This document shows positions 1-10,581 of a stretch of DNA of 64,000 nt, piece by piece (position 1 is the stretch's first letter; each line of letters starts with the position of its first letter). Below the pieces are notes generated by a model that saw only the letters and a list, made by a program, of their open reading frames with translations, made no database searches and was not told the DNA's origin. The position numbers and the translations under genes are program-made. Source of the stretch: Oegoconia quadripuncta (lineage: Eukaryota; Arthropoda; Insecta; Lepidoptera; Autostichidae); contig OX438749.1 of assembly GCA_949316235.1 (NCBI GenBank), positions 16,508,414 through 16,572,413 of the forward strand, written 5' to 3'.

Positions 1-484
1 TTTGTTATATGCAAAAAAATATAACCTTATTTGCTAAAAATAGTGATAGGCACAATGTTAATACAAGGAATAAGAACCAGTTATCTGCTAAGGTTAGCCG
101 ACTTCACAAAGTTAGTAAATCCTTCAAAGAGCAATGTATACGCTTTTATAATAAGGTTCCAGTAGACATTCAAAATTTGCCTTTAAATAAATTTAAAGCA
201 ATCATAAAACAGAAATTATTAGCAAAAGGCTATTATAAAATCACTGACTATTTGAATTATAAAGCAAGCATGGACTTAGCTGTCGTATTATTTATATAAT
301 TATCAAATCACAAATTGTAGCCCATAAGCTGTTTAAAAGAGCAAACCTAGAGTTTCTTGCTCGTTCTTCTCTGGGGAGTCAGCTTTGTGAATGAGCAGTA
401 TATTTAAATGTAATAACAATATTCATAGTTTTTATGTGATAATTTTATCCTATGAAATAAAATATTTTGATTTGATATATCATG
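1..484 (+). pseudogene. 3' end of a 5'-truncated jockey/CR1-like LINE (copy 1)
   Basis: The open frame at 9-299 encodes the C-terminal end of a non-LTR reverse-transcriptase polyprotein. It carries the block NKVPVDIQNLPLNKFK, which recurs in related copies on the minus strand near 20.9 kb and 61.4 kb. The frame is cut off by the window edge. A 3' UTR follows, with a segment (about 340-400) that recurs inverted at 45.6 kb, and an A/T-rich tail ending in TTTTGATTTGA. The RT catalytic core is not present, so this copy cannot move by itself. The family assignment follows from the conserved C-terminal block. The exact clade is uncertain. Confidence 0.7.
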
Positions 485-895
485 CAGATAAACCAAACCA
501 ACTATGTTAAAAGCTAAATTAATGTCTTATGGCTTAACCGATTTCCAACAAACAGCTAAGAACATATCTCCGAGTTTAGTCAAAAAAGAAAAATTTAGGA
601 AACTTCTCGAAAGACTATCAACGAAATATTACAATCAACTGTGTTAACAGCTAAATATCTTCGAAGCGGCTTAACCGATTTTCATCAAAGATCTGTCTCC
701 TCGTTTAGTATGTAACATGAAAATAACTTCTACTTTAAAAATACTTATAAAAACAAGCTTTACTCTATATAATTATCACTAATTATTCTAATACATAGAC
801 GAGTAACATAAAGTCCATCATGGAGTCCCTATATCCCGGCTCCATCATCAGACCAACTCAATGGTACTGTAATTGCATTTTCACGGAACTTACAT
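485..895. other. AT-rich interspersed-repeat debris, no gene
   Basis: No credible coding frame. Two diverged copies of a segment containing GGCTTAACCGATTT lie at about 505-585 and 640-710, and similar text occurs at 14270-14440. A TGGAGTCCCTATATCCCGG segment near 821 is typical of moth interspersed repeats. Confidence 0.4.
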
Positions 896-1249
896 AAAAA
901 AATAAAAATAAAATAAAATAAAAATAGTTTATTTCAGAATTAGACCCATATTTTGGTTAGTAACTTAAAATAAATAGGAGTAAGTTAGTAACTTAAATCT
1001 ATAATAACTGTGAACAGAAGGGACCGTACGACTGCTGCGGCACAATCAGCACTACTTGGATGTGTGCAAGCGTATCCAGTGCCGCAGCATCACGGAATCC
1101 CACCTGTCTGCCAGTGTGCTCAGGATGGTGTTGGAGCTGCCGCGCACGCGCTTCAAAATCGACGCGCTACGTTTCCTGATGATGGCGTGAAAACCGTCTA
1201 TATGCGCATCGGCAAACATTCCTGATGCGCTACTACATAAATATGCCAA
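896..1249 (-). pseudogene. C-terminal fragment of a second LINE family with A-rich tail
   Basis: The minus-strand frame 1249-1052 has the pattern KRSASILKRVRGSSNTIL followed by D-S-V-M-L-R-H-W, which I recognise as the extreme C-terminus of an arthropod non-LTR retrotransposon ORF2. Downstream on the same strand are an AATAAA-type motif and an A/T-rich tail of TATTTT units (about 896-935), as expected for a 5'-truncated insertion. The region is more GC-rich and CpG-rich than its surroundings. Only about 65 codons remain, with no RT or endonuclease domain. Confidence 0.55.
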
Positions 1250-1860
1250 ATTTCAGCTCAATCAGGATACCCGCAAGTGGCTGAAAAATGGTTTGCAAAT
1301 TTTGAAACGGATAACTTACATACGAACATTGCAAACTAAATAAAACCTTGTTAAAACGCATTCAAATCGGCCTACCCACAACACACACTAAATAACCTCC
1401 TTCGTTTGTTATCGGAGAGAGGTTAAAAATAAATTTATAACACCTTAATTCTCTTAAATAACGTATAATAGTCTCTCTGCTCTGTCCTTCACTAAGACTT
1501 TTTTCTCTCTTTGCAAGGTAAGTATATCTCCAATTTTCTTTTGAAAAGACTTCCTTCACATTTCTTCAAAAAACCAAAGTTAATTTCCGTTCATAAAATT
1601 ACAATAATTATAAATTCAGTGATAGACTCGGAACCAGGCCCACCGCACCGGTAACCGTACCTCCCTAATTTAAAGTCGGGCCAAATCCAACATGGCTAAT
1701 ACCGCTGATGTTATTCACAGTAGGTATTGTATAATCTACATAGATTTCCAATTTGTAATGCAAATTTAAAATTAATTCGATTCAACTATTGATTTTGGAG
1801 TAACCACCGATGTATATAACACAATTTAATGCAATTGCAATTTAAAATTACAGAGTGATA
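1250..1860. other. Unassigned AT-rich stretch
   Basis: The first 80 bases resemble repeat text (AATTTCAGCTCAATCAGG). Otherwise no gene, RNA or repeat was recognised. The small minus-strand frame 1559-1362 has no recognisable features. Confidence 0.4.
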
Positions 1861-2060
1861 TCTCTGCGCAGGGCGGGTGAATCTTGAAGCTCTGACTGAA
1901 ACCCCATCTGAATGGGCCAGTCACCCGCGCGCCTCCGTCGCAATCGCTTGCGTCTACACGTCGCGTGTCCGTGCATGGTTACGATTACGCACGTCGCGTA
2001 AAAACGCACGAGTTTTTTTGCACGTGCTAGTATAAAAGTGCTTGTGAAGTCTGAACATCC
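1861..2060 (+). promoter_or_regulatory. CpG-rich TATA-box promoter
   Basis: A CpG-rich block stands out from the AT-rich background and contains repeated ACGTCGCGT motifs (about 1957 and 1991). A canonical E-box CACGTG is at 2021-2026 and a consensus TATAAAA at 2031-2037. The expected start site is about 30 bp further on, near 2060. The arrangement is that of an insect core promoter on the + strand. It precedes a short exon-like segment that ends in a strong splice donor at 2242/2243. A transposon promoter cannot be excluded. Confidence 0.5.
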
Positions 2061-2242
2061 TGTAGAAAGTCCGTGAAGTTAATTCAATTTGTAAGAAGGT
2101 GCGATGTTTTGAGTTTGTAAAGGTGTTGGGTTACAAAGAGTTTTAATTCATTTTGGCAGGGTTAATTAATGAGACGCGGGATTTTTAATACTATTTGATG
2201 GGTTTGTGTCGATGAGTTTTGGGATTGCTAATGATAACGGAG
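2060..2242 (+). other. Candidate non-coding first exon with a strong splice donor
   Basis: The segment begins where transcription from the TATA box at 2031 should start and ends in AACGGAG|GTGAGTTT, a near-consensus 5' splice site (exon end 2242). It contains only tiny upstream frames, for example an ATG followed directly by TTT TGA at 2104, and an ATG at 2212 open to the donor. Joined to the exon at 25554, the 2212 frame would stop after a few codons, so this segment would be 5' UTR. The link to the 25.5 kb exon is inferred from strand and order only. Confidence 0.4.
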
Positions 2243-2889
2243 GTGAGTTTCAGCTTTTGCAGAATTTATTTTATGATAAAATTTAGTCAATAATTAATTT
2301 GACATAATAATTTTTACGCAACATAAACATTTAAAGTCCTTAATATCCTGTCCTGTCCTGGATATTAAACTTAGTAAGTGGAAAGTAAAAGTGTTTTCAA
2401 AATGAATTAATAAGATTCAAATAGAAGGCGACGAAATACTCTTTATTTAAAACACATATAATTTGCCTTTGCCATACAAGACATGGGACAATTTTTTTTA
2501 TTTATAAATATTTTTATTAATCTCATTCAGTATTTTATTTAAGTATAATGGTTTATCATTAGCTATAGACTTCTATTAACATAGTATTAATTATTACTTT
2601 AACAACTATATTTTCAAATAAAATTTTCTATTAAGCAATGATTTAAAAACAAAAAAATAACTATTCATAATTAGTAAAGAAAATTGGTCCTTTTTATTGG
2701 CTTTTGATTTTTCTAAAGCATATAACAGTCATTGCACTATATAAAAAGGTATAAAAAGAAATGACACAAAATAAAGACGTTTACCGAAGAAATATATAAT
2801 AATAGTACATAAGAGAAAACTTATTAATGGAGAATAACGTTAAATGATCAAGCTATATTCAAGTGTTCAATGTTTAATTCATATTTAAA
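2243..2889. other. AT-rich, nothing recognised (putative intron)
   Basis: No coding frame or named repeat was seen. If the flanking exon calls are right, this is the start of a very long first intron filled with transposable elements. Confidence 0.3.
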
Positions 2890-3605
2890 TTGAGATTAGT
2901 AATACACTAATTGCCTATGTATTTGATTGCTTATAGTTCATTTTAAGTATAATAGTAAATTTTAAAAGAGTCATTTTACGACTTCACACGCCCGAAGTTA
3001 GTTAATTAAACGAAATAATTTTGTGTCAGGCCACCAATTCTTTAATTATTGTCATTCCTCTACTCGATCAAATTAGGTACAAAAATTTAATTAAAATAAA
3101 CAATAATTCGAAACAAACAAGAGGAAGGCACCCTGCAGTGAGACATTACAGGCTGTAATTACAATAAATAATTCTTTAAAAAGAATCTTCATTCAAAAAA
3201 ATAGGCGTTCGAAACTTCAAAACGGGCGTTTTTTTTTGTGCGATTTTTGGCATGCATTGAACAAGATCGTATATAAAATTTCAGATTAGGCAATAGCCCA
3301 TCATTTTACCGAAGGGTAAATTTTGAAGGAAGAGTTTACGGTGTCTCACGCGGAATTAGACACGTTTGTCTCAGGGCGTCAATTCTTTAAAGAATTTTCA
3401 TTTATTTACACGATCAAATCATAAAAATTTGAAGAAAATAAACAATTATTATAAAAATAGGCGTTTGAAACTTCAAAACAGGCGACTTTTGGGAGATTTT
3501 TGTAAGATTTTTTGCATGCATTGAACAATACCGTATATTAAAATTCAGATTAGTGTTATTACCAATTTATTTGATTGCTTAGAGTGATCTATTTCAAGCA
3601 ACGAG
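2890..3605. repeat. Degenerate two-unit local duplication
   Basis: Three blocks occur twice. CCAATTCTTTAA-type text is at about 3030 and 3376. AGGCGTT(C/T)GAAACTTCAAAAC is at 3203 and 3463. A block built around TTTGATTGCTTA is at 2921 and 3570. Spacing between the copies is uneven, so the duplication is old and has suffered indels. No coding potential was seen. Confidence 0.6.
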
Positions 3606-4533
3606 CTCAAAATCAACTCTACTGTTCAGAGAAGACTGAGTAGGTAGGTATGGGGTACCTACTGAAAAATTGTATTATAAATGAAAGTAAATTGAATATT
3701 TAACTAAAACCCTACTACAACAAATCAATAGAGAATTAAATTATCCTCAATCATAGGAACTACGGCGCTTATTTGGATATCAACATGGCTCCGATATTTG
3801 TACCACATCCCATTTATCAAAGTCGCTACGAAAGACCCAGCCAAATACATAGAATACTTAAATTATAGGCCTTTCTTTTTGACTTTGTCGTCAGTAAAAA
3901 TATTGAAAAATCAAGCGAAATCTGGTTTTCACTTGTGTTACCATTTTGTTTAATAATTTAAGTCATCATTTAAAATGTTAATCCTTATAAGCTATTGTTT
4001 ATTTCCGAGACTTTAAAAGGTACCTATTCATTGTTTTCTTGAATTTCTTTCTATTTCAAAATGAAGGGGCTTGAAGCAGCTGTTTCTATCTGCTCTAATC
4101 CCTTAAGCTGATATTTTCTGTTGCTTTTTCTTTTGACATTAAGCTTCACCATGTGTGGTCTGGAACACTCTAGAATCTAAGTTCTTATTTTGTTAGCTGA
4201 ATAATGAATGTTGGATGCCAAAAGCAAAGGTCATTCGAACGCCATTCATAATAATTAACAACGTTAAATAAAACTTTAAGTTCTTGAAAGTGTTACCGTT
4301 AGTGGCATACTTATATTGTTTCACCTACTTAGTCTGTACATACATACATCAGAGATATCAGAAATTAGTTTAGCTGTGCATCACATTTCGAATAAAGGTC
4401 GTGACGTTATATATTATTATGTATGTAAAATGACACGGAAAAAATTTACCTAGAACATGTTCTTTTAACATTTAATAAATTATTGGGTGTTAGTCTTACT
4501 TAATTATTAAGTCCCCAAACCCGCACGTCGTCA
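3606..4533. other. AT-rich, nothing recognised
   Basis: No gene. A GTCGTGACGTTATATA segment near 4398 resembles repeat text at 27388 and 58908. Confidence 0.3.
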
Positions 4534-4840
4534 GCGTCGGTGGCTCAGCGGTTAAGACGCGGTCTCTCAATTTCCACCGGACCGGGTTCGATTCCCAGGC
4601 AGGCTATGTACCAATGAGTTTTTAAATTTAATTTAATTACTTATGTGCATTTGTCCGTCTGCTCTTAAACAGTGTAGAAAACATAGTGAGGAAATCTGCA
4701 TGCCTGAGAAATAATAATTCTAAGGCATGTGAAGTCCCCAACCCGCATTGGGCCTGAGTAGCGGACTATGGCCCATACTCCCTCAATATGTGGGAAGGTC
4801 TATATCCCTGCAGTGGGATGTTTACGGACTGATGATGATG
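4534..4840 (+). mobile_element. tRNA-derived SINE, family A (copy 1, nearly full length)
   Basis: The head carries Pol III A-box-like (GTGGCTCAGCGGTTAAG) and B-box (GGGTTCGATTCC) sequences. The body includes GTGGACTATGGCCCATACTCC-type text (here AGCGGACTATGGCCC), and the 3' end is a short GATGATGATG run. The same order occurs at 14808-15072 (minus) and 22830-23074. The acceptor stem of a real tRNA is absent, so it is a SINE and not a tRNA gene. Confidence 0.75.
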
Positions 4841-4868
4841 GGTCTTAGAAGCTGATGCAAGTGATACT

Positions 4869-5076
4869 ATCCCAATCCCAACTAATATTTTAAATGCGAA
4901 AGTTTGTGTGTGTATATGTATGTTTGTTACCTCTTCACGCCTAAACGGCTAGATTGATTTAGATGAAATATGGTTGGTAGCCAGAATAGGATCTGGATTA
5001 ACATATAGGCTAAAAATTTTGCTGAACCAATTTGGATGAAATGGTCCACGCGAACAAAATCGCGGGCCACAGCTAG
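4869..5076 (+). mobile_element. Interspersed repeat, family B
   Basis: The segment runs from ACTAATATTTTAAATGCGAA through a (TGTATG)-rich stretch and CTTCACGCCTAAACGGCT to CGCGGGCCACAGCTAG. Inverted relatives lie at 19853-20052 and 37117-37349, with fragments at 21902, 41132, 45317 and 62798. It is a very common type of repeat in Lepidoptera, probably a retroelement 3' end. It has no coding content. Confidence 0.6.
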
Positions 5077-5286
5077 GGAAATATAATTTTCACTAGGCTG
5101 GTCTCGTTAGTTCCACTAAGGTACGGTAAGGCATTACAAATTCAACATAGGATGGGTACGGTACAGTTAAGGTAATTGAATTTCCCTTTCGTATAGCAAA
5201 ATCAGCTTTATCCCTTCTCACCTTACGCCTAAGTTTATTAAGTACCTACGTGACTGACCTGAGAGGGTATTCCTTATATAGTATTG

Positions 5287-5644
5287 TTTCCTAATTGATG
5301 AGTAATTTAGGAGAATAAGACCCTGATTTCTTATAAAAAGACAGAAAGAAATCATTTATTGTCACAACGATACTTAATACATGGAAGACGATACACATTT
5401 GCGACAAGAGGATTTGTTTCAGCATGACGATGTTTAGAGAGTGGCTCTGCTCAACCACGCTTAGTTTTTGTTGCCTAAGAGATGCGTAGGAGTTTGTTTT
5501 TGTGTCTATTAAAATGAGTACTCCCATGGCTCCAAAGTACCAAAACATTGAAGGAGAACAGGTTAAGCCTTGTCCGGAATATGTAGATATGTACGCGCGT
5601 GGTAGAAAGTAATCCCATTCCTTAGTCTTACCCATTATTCCCAC
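5287..5644 (-). other. Possible LINE 3' region (unidentified open frame)
   Basis: A 117-codon minus-strand frame (5644-5291) overlaps text that ends GTGACAATAAATGATTTC, like the polyadenylation end of a LINE. The translated protein has no motif I recognise, so it is more likely a chance frame in a 3' UTR than a gene. Confidence 0.25.
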
Positions 5645-5678
5645 TTGTACTTAAACTTAAAAATTTTCAATATTTATG

Positions 5679-5730
5679 ATGTGCAAAGTTATTTATTTAT
5701 TTTAATAAATAAATAAATAACTTTGCACAT
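5679..5730. repeat. Perfect AT-rich palindrome
   Basis: Arms of about 23 bp, starting ATGTGCAAAGTTATTTATTT and closing with ATAACTTTGCACAT, are separated by only a few bases. It sits exactly at the 3' edge of the SINE at 5731-5925. Confidence 0.8.
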
Positions 5731-5922
5731 ACACATAGTGCCATCTAGTTCCACACTAAGTAACTAGGCTGTATTTTTGGAAACCGGGTGGTTGATAAAC
5801 AACACGAATAATTATTTTTTGTAAATAAATGCATATAAAATGAAAAACAACACATGTCTGTATTCATCATACAAACATATGCCCCTAGCGGGATTCGAAC
5901 CCGCGACCTTTTCATATTAGAC
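5731..5922 (-). mobile_element. tRNA-derived SINE, family C (copy 1)
   Basis: Read on the minus strand it has a B box (GCGGGTTCGAATCCCGC), a TTTGTATGATGAATAC segment and a tail containing GAACTAGATGGC-type text. Related copies are at 17258, 27137, 40150, 41035, 42690, 45216 and 53398. Its 5' head is interrupted by the foldback element at 5923. Confidence 0.7.
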
Positions 5923-6252
5923 ATTAACTGGTGACTCCACTCCTGATTACGAACAACTTTCTCCAAGAAACCATACTCGAATTCGATCAAAAATTTTTTC
6001 ATTACCCATACAAAGTATACCATTCTGAAACCACCTTCAGTACGGAAACCCAACAATTTTCGGCTGGTGACTCCACTCCTGATTATGGTCAACTTTCGAC
6101 GAGGAACCATAGCTGAATCCAGACGAAAATTGTTTGCTTCCATACTAAAGGTGACTTCAGAATGGTTTACTTAGTATGGGTAATCGAAAATTTTTCGATA
6201 GAATTAGACTATGGTTCCTTGGAGAAAGTTGTTCGTAATCAACCAGTTAATG
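5923..6252. repeat. Compound foldback element
   Basis: Two direct copies of a roughly 70-bp unit starting CTGGTGACTCCACTCCTGAT (5929 and 6065) are followed by an inverted, diverged copy ending AACAACTTTCTCC when read on the minus strand (about 6252-6180). ATTAACTGGT at 5923 pairs with ACCAGTTAAT at the far end. The element could fold into a long hairpin. No protein is encoded. It lies inside or beside the head of the adjacent SINE, so it probably inserted after it. Confidence 0.6.
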
Positions 6253-6643
6253 GGAATTACACGAATTCAAATTCACCCTGTATAACTAACTGCCGTATAA
6301 ACAGCACACACAAACACACAACGCCGACAAACACACAACATCCTCCGTTTTTCGTCCGTGGTTAAAAAATTGTAAATAATTGCATTACACTCGTGTATTT
6401 CGCGTTGTACTGAAACCATTAATGTCTTTCAGACAAGTATGGAAGTATCCAATCTGAATAGCCTGAATCATACTGGCAGCACTTGCATTTGATTACAGGC
6501 GATCCATCTTCAGTGCCGTGTATATCGCTTTTATTCTCGCTCCCTGTTGATAGAACTTTTCTATAACTATGTGTGTATAATAAACCAACTTTTTCGCGAT
6601 AGCATGAGTTGACATAAAATATACATCATATCAGCTGACATCA
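6253..6643. other. Nothing recognised
   Basis: A short CA-rich run (about 6299-6340) and otherwise unremarkable sequence. No gene was seen. Confidence 0.3.
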
Positions 6644-6990
6644 CTGCTGAACATAGGTCTCCTCCATAGATTTCCAGGGCGACCGACCGTTGGAAGCGAC
6701 TTGCATTCAGCGACTTTCGGTGACCATGTTAGTGAACGTTCCACGCTGTTCCACCATTCCAGAACCTTAAAACCCCAATGGCCATCAGGTTTTCGAGCTA
6801 AGTGCCTCGCCCATTGGCATCTTCAAATTGGGTACTAATACGCTGGGCTTATGTTGTCGAATTTCGTTATTTTACGGTTTTCCTCATTTCTGATTTGATC
6901 TCGTAGCAAGACGTCGAGCATCGTCCTCTCCATAGCTCGTTGCGTGACGTTACGCTTTCTTAAGAGGCCCTTAATGAGACTTTCAAATCC
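6644..6990 (-). pseudogene. RTE-like LINE C-terminal remnant (family I)
   Basis: On the minus strand, about 6990-6835 reads TQRAMERTMLDVLLRDQIRN, a hallmark segment of RTE/craft-type LINE ORFs, followed by a degenerate region and the 3' end ATGTTCAGCAGTGATGTC with TGAT-type sequence (6644-6670). The frame is broken. Related pieces lie at 55080-55362, 15668, 19748, 22104 and 48175. Confidence 0.6.
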
Positions 6991-7135
6991 ATAAGTTTCA
7001 ATTTCATAGGTCAGTTACTATAATTCACATTGATTAAAAACTCGTCTTTAAGCACTGAGGGTATACTGGCCGAGACGTTGCGCAGTATCCCGACTAGTTG
7101 GATAAAAAATGTACATACCTAAGTAATACCTATTA

Positions 7136-7368
7136 TGTACAACGTAAATAATTTATATATCTCTAGGGTTGACGACCTCTATTTACACGATGAGGTGTTA
7201 TTTCCAAGCGTTAAGGATGACAAAGCATCTGTAAGACACTTACCCGGCCCGTGTATATAAGAGACATACACGGGCGCATGACGACCGTACTACTTCGGAC
7301 GACCTCGGAAAAACGAGTAACCGCGGTTTTCTTGAAACATTTAATAAAGTGTTGTAAATGTAGTAACA
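7136..7368 (+). mobile_element. Possible solo LTR or LTR-type promoter
   Basis: A TATATAAGAG core promoter at 7254-7263 sits inside an inverted repeat (CCCGTGTAT at 7248, ATACACGGG at 7266). It is followed by a CpG-rich leader and AATAAAG at about 7342, the U3-R order expected in an LTR. The boundaries TGTAC...AACA are tentative and I see no target-site duplication. It could also be a host promoter. Confidence 0.3.
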
Positions 7369-8266
7369 GTTGCTAAAAATTAAGCAATTTTAAGAAACGC
7401 AAGTACCAAGTAAGTAACTCAATAACCTATAGTTGAAAAATATGTTTCTTTAAAAAAAATGCTCAATTGATGTATATTTCTTTAAACTCAAAACATTTAT
7501 GGAAATTATCGTCACAAAATATTAGATCTCATTTTTATTTCTTAAGCAATGCAGCTCGTCGATATTTTCAGTTGCATGCCAAACTATAACATGCTTAGTT
7601 TTTTATCCGTCAATAAGTTAACCGTGTTTAACAAAAGTCTACCTAATTAGATATCAGTTAGTATTTATTATTATTAAGATGAAAATGAAATGAATGAAAA
7701 TGATTTATTGCGTAACATTAATTCACGACAGTAATTTGTTGTTGAAAACCCCTATTAAGTAAATAAATACCTGTACCAGGAGTCTCCGCGAGGAGATACA
7801 AATTAAAAATAGTGTTTTCTAAAAAAAATCTAGACTAAGCTTTGGTTTTTTTAGGCTTAATTATTCAAAATTACATCTCTAATATACCTCTATACGATAG
7901 CAATTATATAAGTCGGTTCTATATTATGTCTAGCTAAGCTAATTTTTTACCGTATTTTCCCTGGGCTATTGTGCTATAAACGGGTGTCGCTGATTTCGCC
8001 TTTTCAGTTTAAAAGTTTCAACTTACACTGATAGTGTTACCTTCGTCCTGCTGTAGACTGTACGTTTAAAGCAAAGAAAACCTTACTATTAAACATCAGA
8101 AACCATTAACAAGTTTAAGGATTTTTTTCTCTAAAAATATATTCTTTATAAATTAACACTTTCAGGCGCGTTACGTGATGGTACGTTCAAAAATATATTT
8201 GTAGGACAGAACTTATCATAACTGCGGAAATAATTTTTGAAATCTGGTACAGCATGCGATTACGGT
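7369..8266. other. AT-rich, nothing recognised
   Basis: No gene, RNA or known repeat was seen. Confidence 0.3.
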
Positions 8267-8435
8267 CAATGGTGTCGATTCGGATGTACACCAACTAAAC
8301 TAAACTTAACTAAAACCAGTTGTGGAGTGGTGCCGTCGCATCGTACTGTTCCAGGGAGAAAGAGACAGTACTACTCTAAAACTGGTTTTAGTTTAGTTTA
8401 GTTGGTGTACTCGTACATCCGAATCGACACCATTG
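8267..8435. mobile_element. Hairpin MITE, family E (copy 1)
   Basis: Terminal inverted repeats CAATGGTGTCGATTCGGATG and their complement enclose a TAAACTAAAC-rich stem and a conserved centre with GTGGTGCCGTCGCATCG. The whole 169-bp element is nearly self-complementary. It is the same family as 8635-8798 and 10582-10753. The right arm has a small TCGTAC insertion. Confidence 0.8.
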
Positions 8436-8634
8436 TCAGTTAAATCCATTAGTGACGTCACTGTGTCACAACATATCAAAATTTTTGCTGATACCGCTAT
8501 ACGTATAATCTAACATTCACTCCAAGTAAGGGTATTATCATCATCACGTCATCATTTTTGTATAGGGAATTAAGTGTCATTACATGAGCGCGACGGTAGC
8601 GTGGGCACCGCTAAGTGTCCTTGCGCTTTCGTGT

Positions 8635-8798
8635 CATTGGAGTCGATTCGGATGTACACCAACTAAACTAAAACCAGTTTTGGAGTGGTGCCGTCGCATC
8701 GTACTGTTCCAGGGAGAAAGATACAGTACTATATTAAAACTGGTTTTAGTTTGGTTTTAGTTTAGTTTATTTGGTGTACATCCGAATCGACACCATTG
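8635..8798. mobile_element. Hairpin MITE, family E (copy 2)
   Basis: Same termini and centre as copy 1, about 200 bp away and in the same orientation. The left terminus reads CATTGGAGTCGATTCGG, differing from copy 1 by a single base in the GGTGTC motif. Confidence 0.8.
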
Positions 8799-8916
8799 TT
8801 AAGCTTAAATAACCAACCCGTTCATTTCTAAAGTTTAAAAATTAAAAGGAAATTCGAAAAGCAAACATAAACTCCAGCAACTCATCTACTCTCGACTGAA
8901 GAACAGTAAATATTGG

Positions 8917-8944
8917 CAAGTCGTATCTTACAAGATACGACTTG
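8917..8944. repeat. Perfect palindrome with a 2-nt centre
   Basis: CAAGTCGTATCTT and AAGATACGACTTG are separated by AC. It lies in otherwise unique-looking sequence. A 61-codon minus frame across it is not credible as a gene. Confidence 0.8.
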
Positions 8945-9044
8945 AGTAGATACACTCTGGTTCCAATTCCAACTTTATTTACACCTGGTACGCGGCAAGG
9001 ATTCATGTACCATTTCAATAGATCCAACTTGTTATTATGGGTAT

Positions 9045-9340
9045 GTCTTAGTTATTGGACGTTAGAACCTCCACAGAGCATAATAATGGAGCAATTATTA
9101 TGAGTAGTTACCTATGTCTTTTCCTAGATAAGTTGACGACCTGCAGTTAGACCCCCCAATTGCAATCGTTTATGACGTCAATACACTGCCGGGGCTTGTC
9201 ATATCGTAGCTCAAGGATGATCGTTAGAGACCCTGGCAATAATAGAGACCGCGGGTACGAATTCCTCTAGGATCATATATTTGTATGATGAATACGGATA
9301 CCTGTATGTGCACCCGAGATACGGATTTAAATGTATATTA
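9045..9340. other. Mostly unassigned; SINE family C head fragment
   Basis: About 9240-9300 contains a B-box-like ACCGCGGGTACGAATTCCTC and TTTGTATGATGAATACGGAT, matching the head-body junction of family C SINEs. The rest is not recognised. Confidence 0.45.
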
Positions 9341-9654
9341 TTTTTTTACCGTAAGCAAAAAGAGGCATATTAAGTAAGTGAAATACAAGGTATTGGCATA
9401 GGTAGATTAATTTTTTTATCAAAACCATCCTTGGATAAAGTGTTATGTCATTTAACGATCGCGTTTGTAGCTTATTCCACATTTAAATAAATAAAAAAAA
9501 ACTTGGAGAAAATAGGAGTTCCAAATAAATTTCGCATGATAGGAACCCTACGAATCCCACTAGTCGCATATCAATCTCCGGCCGGCGTAGGTCGATGATG
9601 GTTTACCTAACATGCCCTATTTTTTTACCTTACGGTAAAAAAATTCATCCGGTA
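9341..9654. mobile_element. MITE, family G (copy 1)
   Basis: The left end TTTTTTTACCGTAAG and the right end CTTACGGTAAAAAAA are inverted repeats. Internal text (TCCAAATAAATTTCGCATGA, then CTACGAATCCCACTAG) recurs at 36690-37113 and 51785-51960. No coding sequence. Confidence 0.65.
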
Positions 9655-9748
9655 TTTAGGGGGAGGCCTATGTCCACCGGTGGACGGCCTGAGTCTGGTA
9701 TGATAGTGACGATATTGATATTTACAAAAGAAGCAGGTATTCGTCTAG

Positions 9749-9850
9749 TTTATCATCCATCTGGTATCCATTACATCACAAGCCTACTTGCTCAGTGTGG
9801 AACTAGATGGCGCTGTGCATATTATGCAAGAACTATGGGTGTTATTGTAC
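9749..9850 (+). mobile_element. SINE family C tail fragment
   Basis: CATCTGGTATCCAT, CTTGCTCAGTGTGG and AACTAGATGGCGCTGTG match the 3' half of family C SINEs. The head is missing. Confidence 0.55.
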
Positions 9851-10253
9851 TTATTTGACGGCATTCTGTGTATATGTTTGTCTCCATCTCAATAATGCGT
9901 GGTCCAGTTTGAGTGTGGTTCTTATATTTAAGATTGAACTAAGGAAAAGGTTCTTAGCCATGTTCAGTCGTTTCGATGCTAATAACACTCTTTTAATCCA
10001 GTTTCTTTATGAATTACATTATTATGTTTATTTCCTCGAGGGTTTTCTGAATATTCAATGGTATATGGTAAAAAATTCAACATAGACCTTGGAAAATTAT
10101 AAAATGATCTGTCAGGTTTATGTGTTTTTAAGTACACATAATATTATTATAGAATTGTATATCTTGCTCATGCGTATAAAGTTTACTTACACCCTGTATA
10201 CCAGTACATGTGTCATTATCATTTTCACTTTTGGTTGGCAGTCCTCTTTTTTA
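9851..10253. other. Nothing recognised
   Basis: AT-rich. The small + frame 9807-10085 is not supported by any motif. Confidence 0.3.
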
Positions 10254-10541
10254 TTCACAAAGGGGTAGCACTTGACCTCAATAACACCTGATGTTAAGTG
10301 AAGATGAGGCCGAAGGTGGAAACATACTGATTCGGAAACCCCATCTACTACTACCCAGGGACTAGCTACGAAGTATCTTATCTCTGACAAGCACAACACA
10401 ACAATGCTATTTACATTACTGTTTGGCGGCAGGCTTAGATAAGATGATAGTAGCTAGCCAGGCGGATATTTAAAATGCCCTACCACCAACCAAACCGAGT
10501 ACTAAATATGTACCCCGCTAGGGATCGAACCCGCGATCTCC
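10254..10541 (-). mobile_element. tRNA-headed SINE, family D (copy 1, with head)
   Basis: On the minus strand the head B box (GGGTTCGATCCCTAGCGGGG) is followed by TTTGGTTGGTGGTAGGGCAT, a middle part with GTGTTGTGCTTGTCAGAGAT-type text and the 3' part ACATCAGGTGTTATTGAGG. The family recurs a dozen times in the window and usually ends TGTGCATAAAAAAA. Confidence 0.75.
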
Positions 10542-10581
10542 AATTTGTAAACCCTATGTCGATTTATTCAGGATATGGTAA

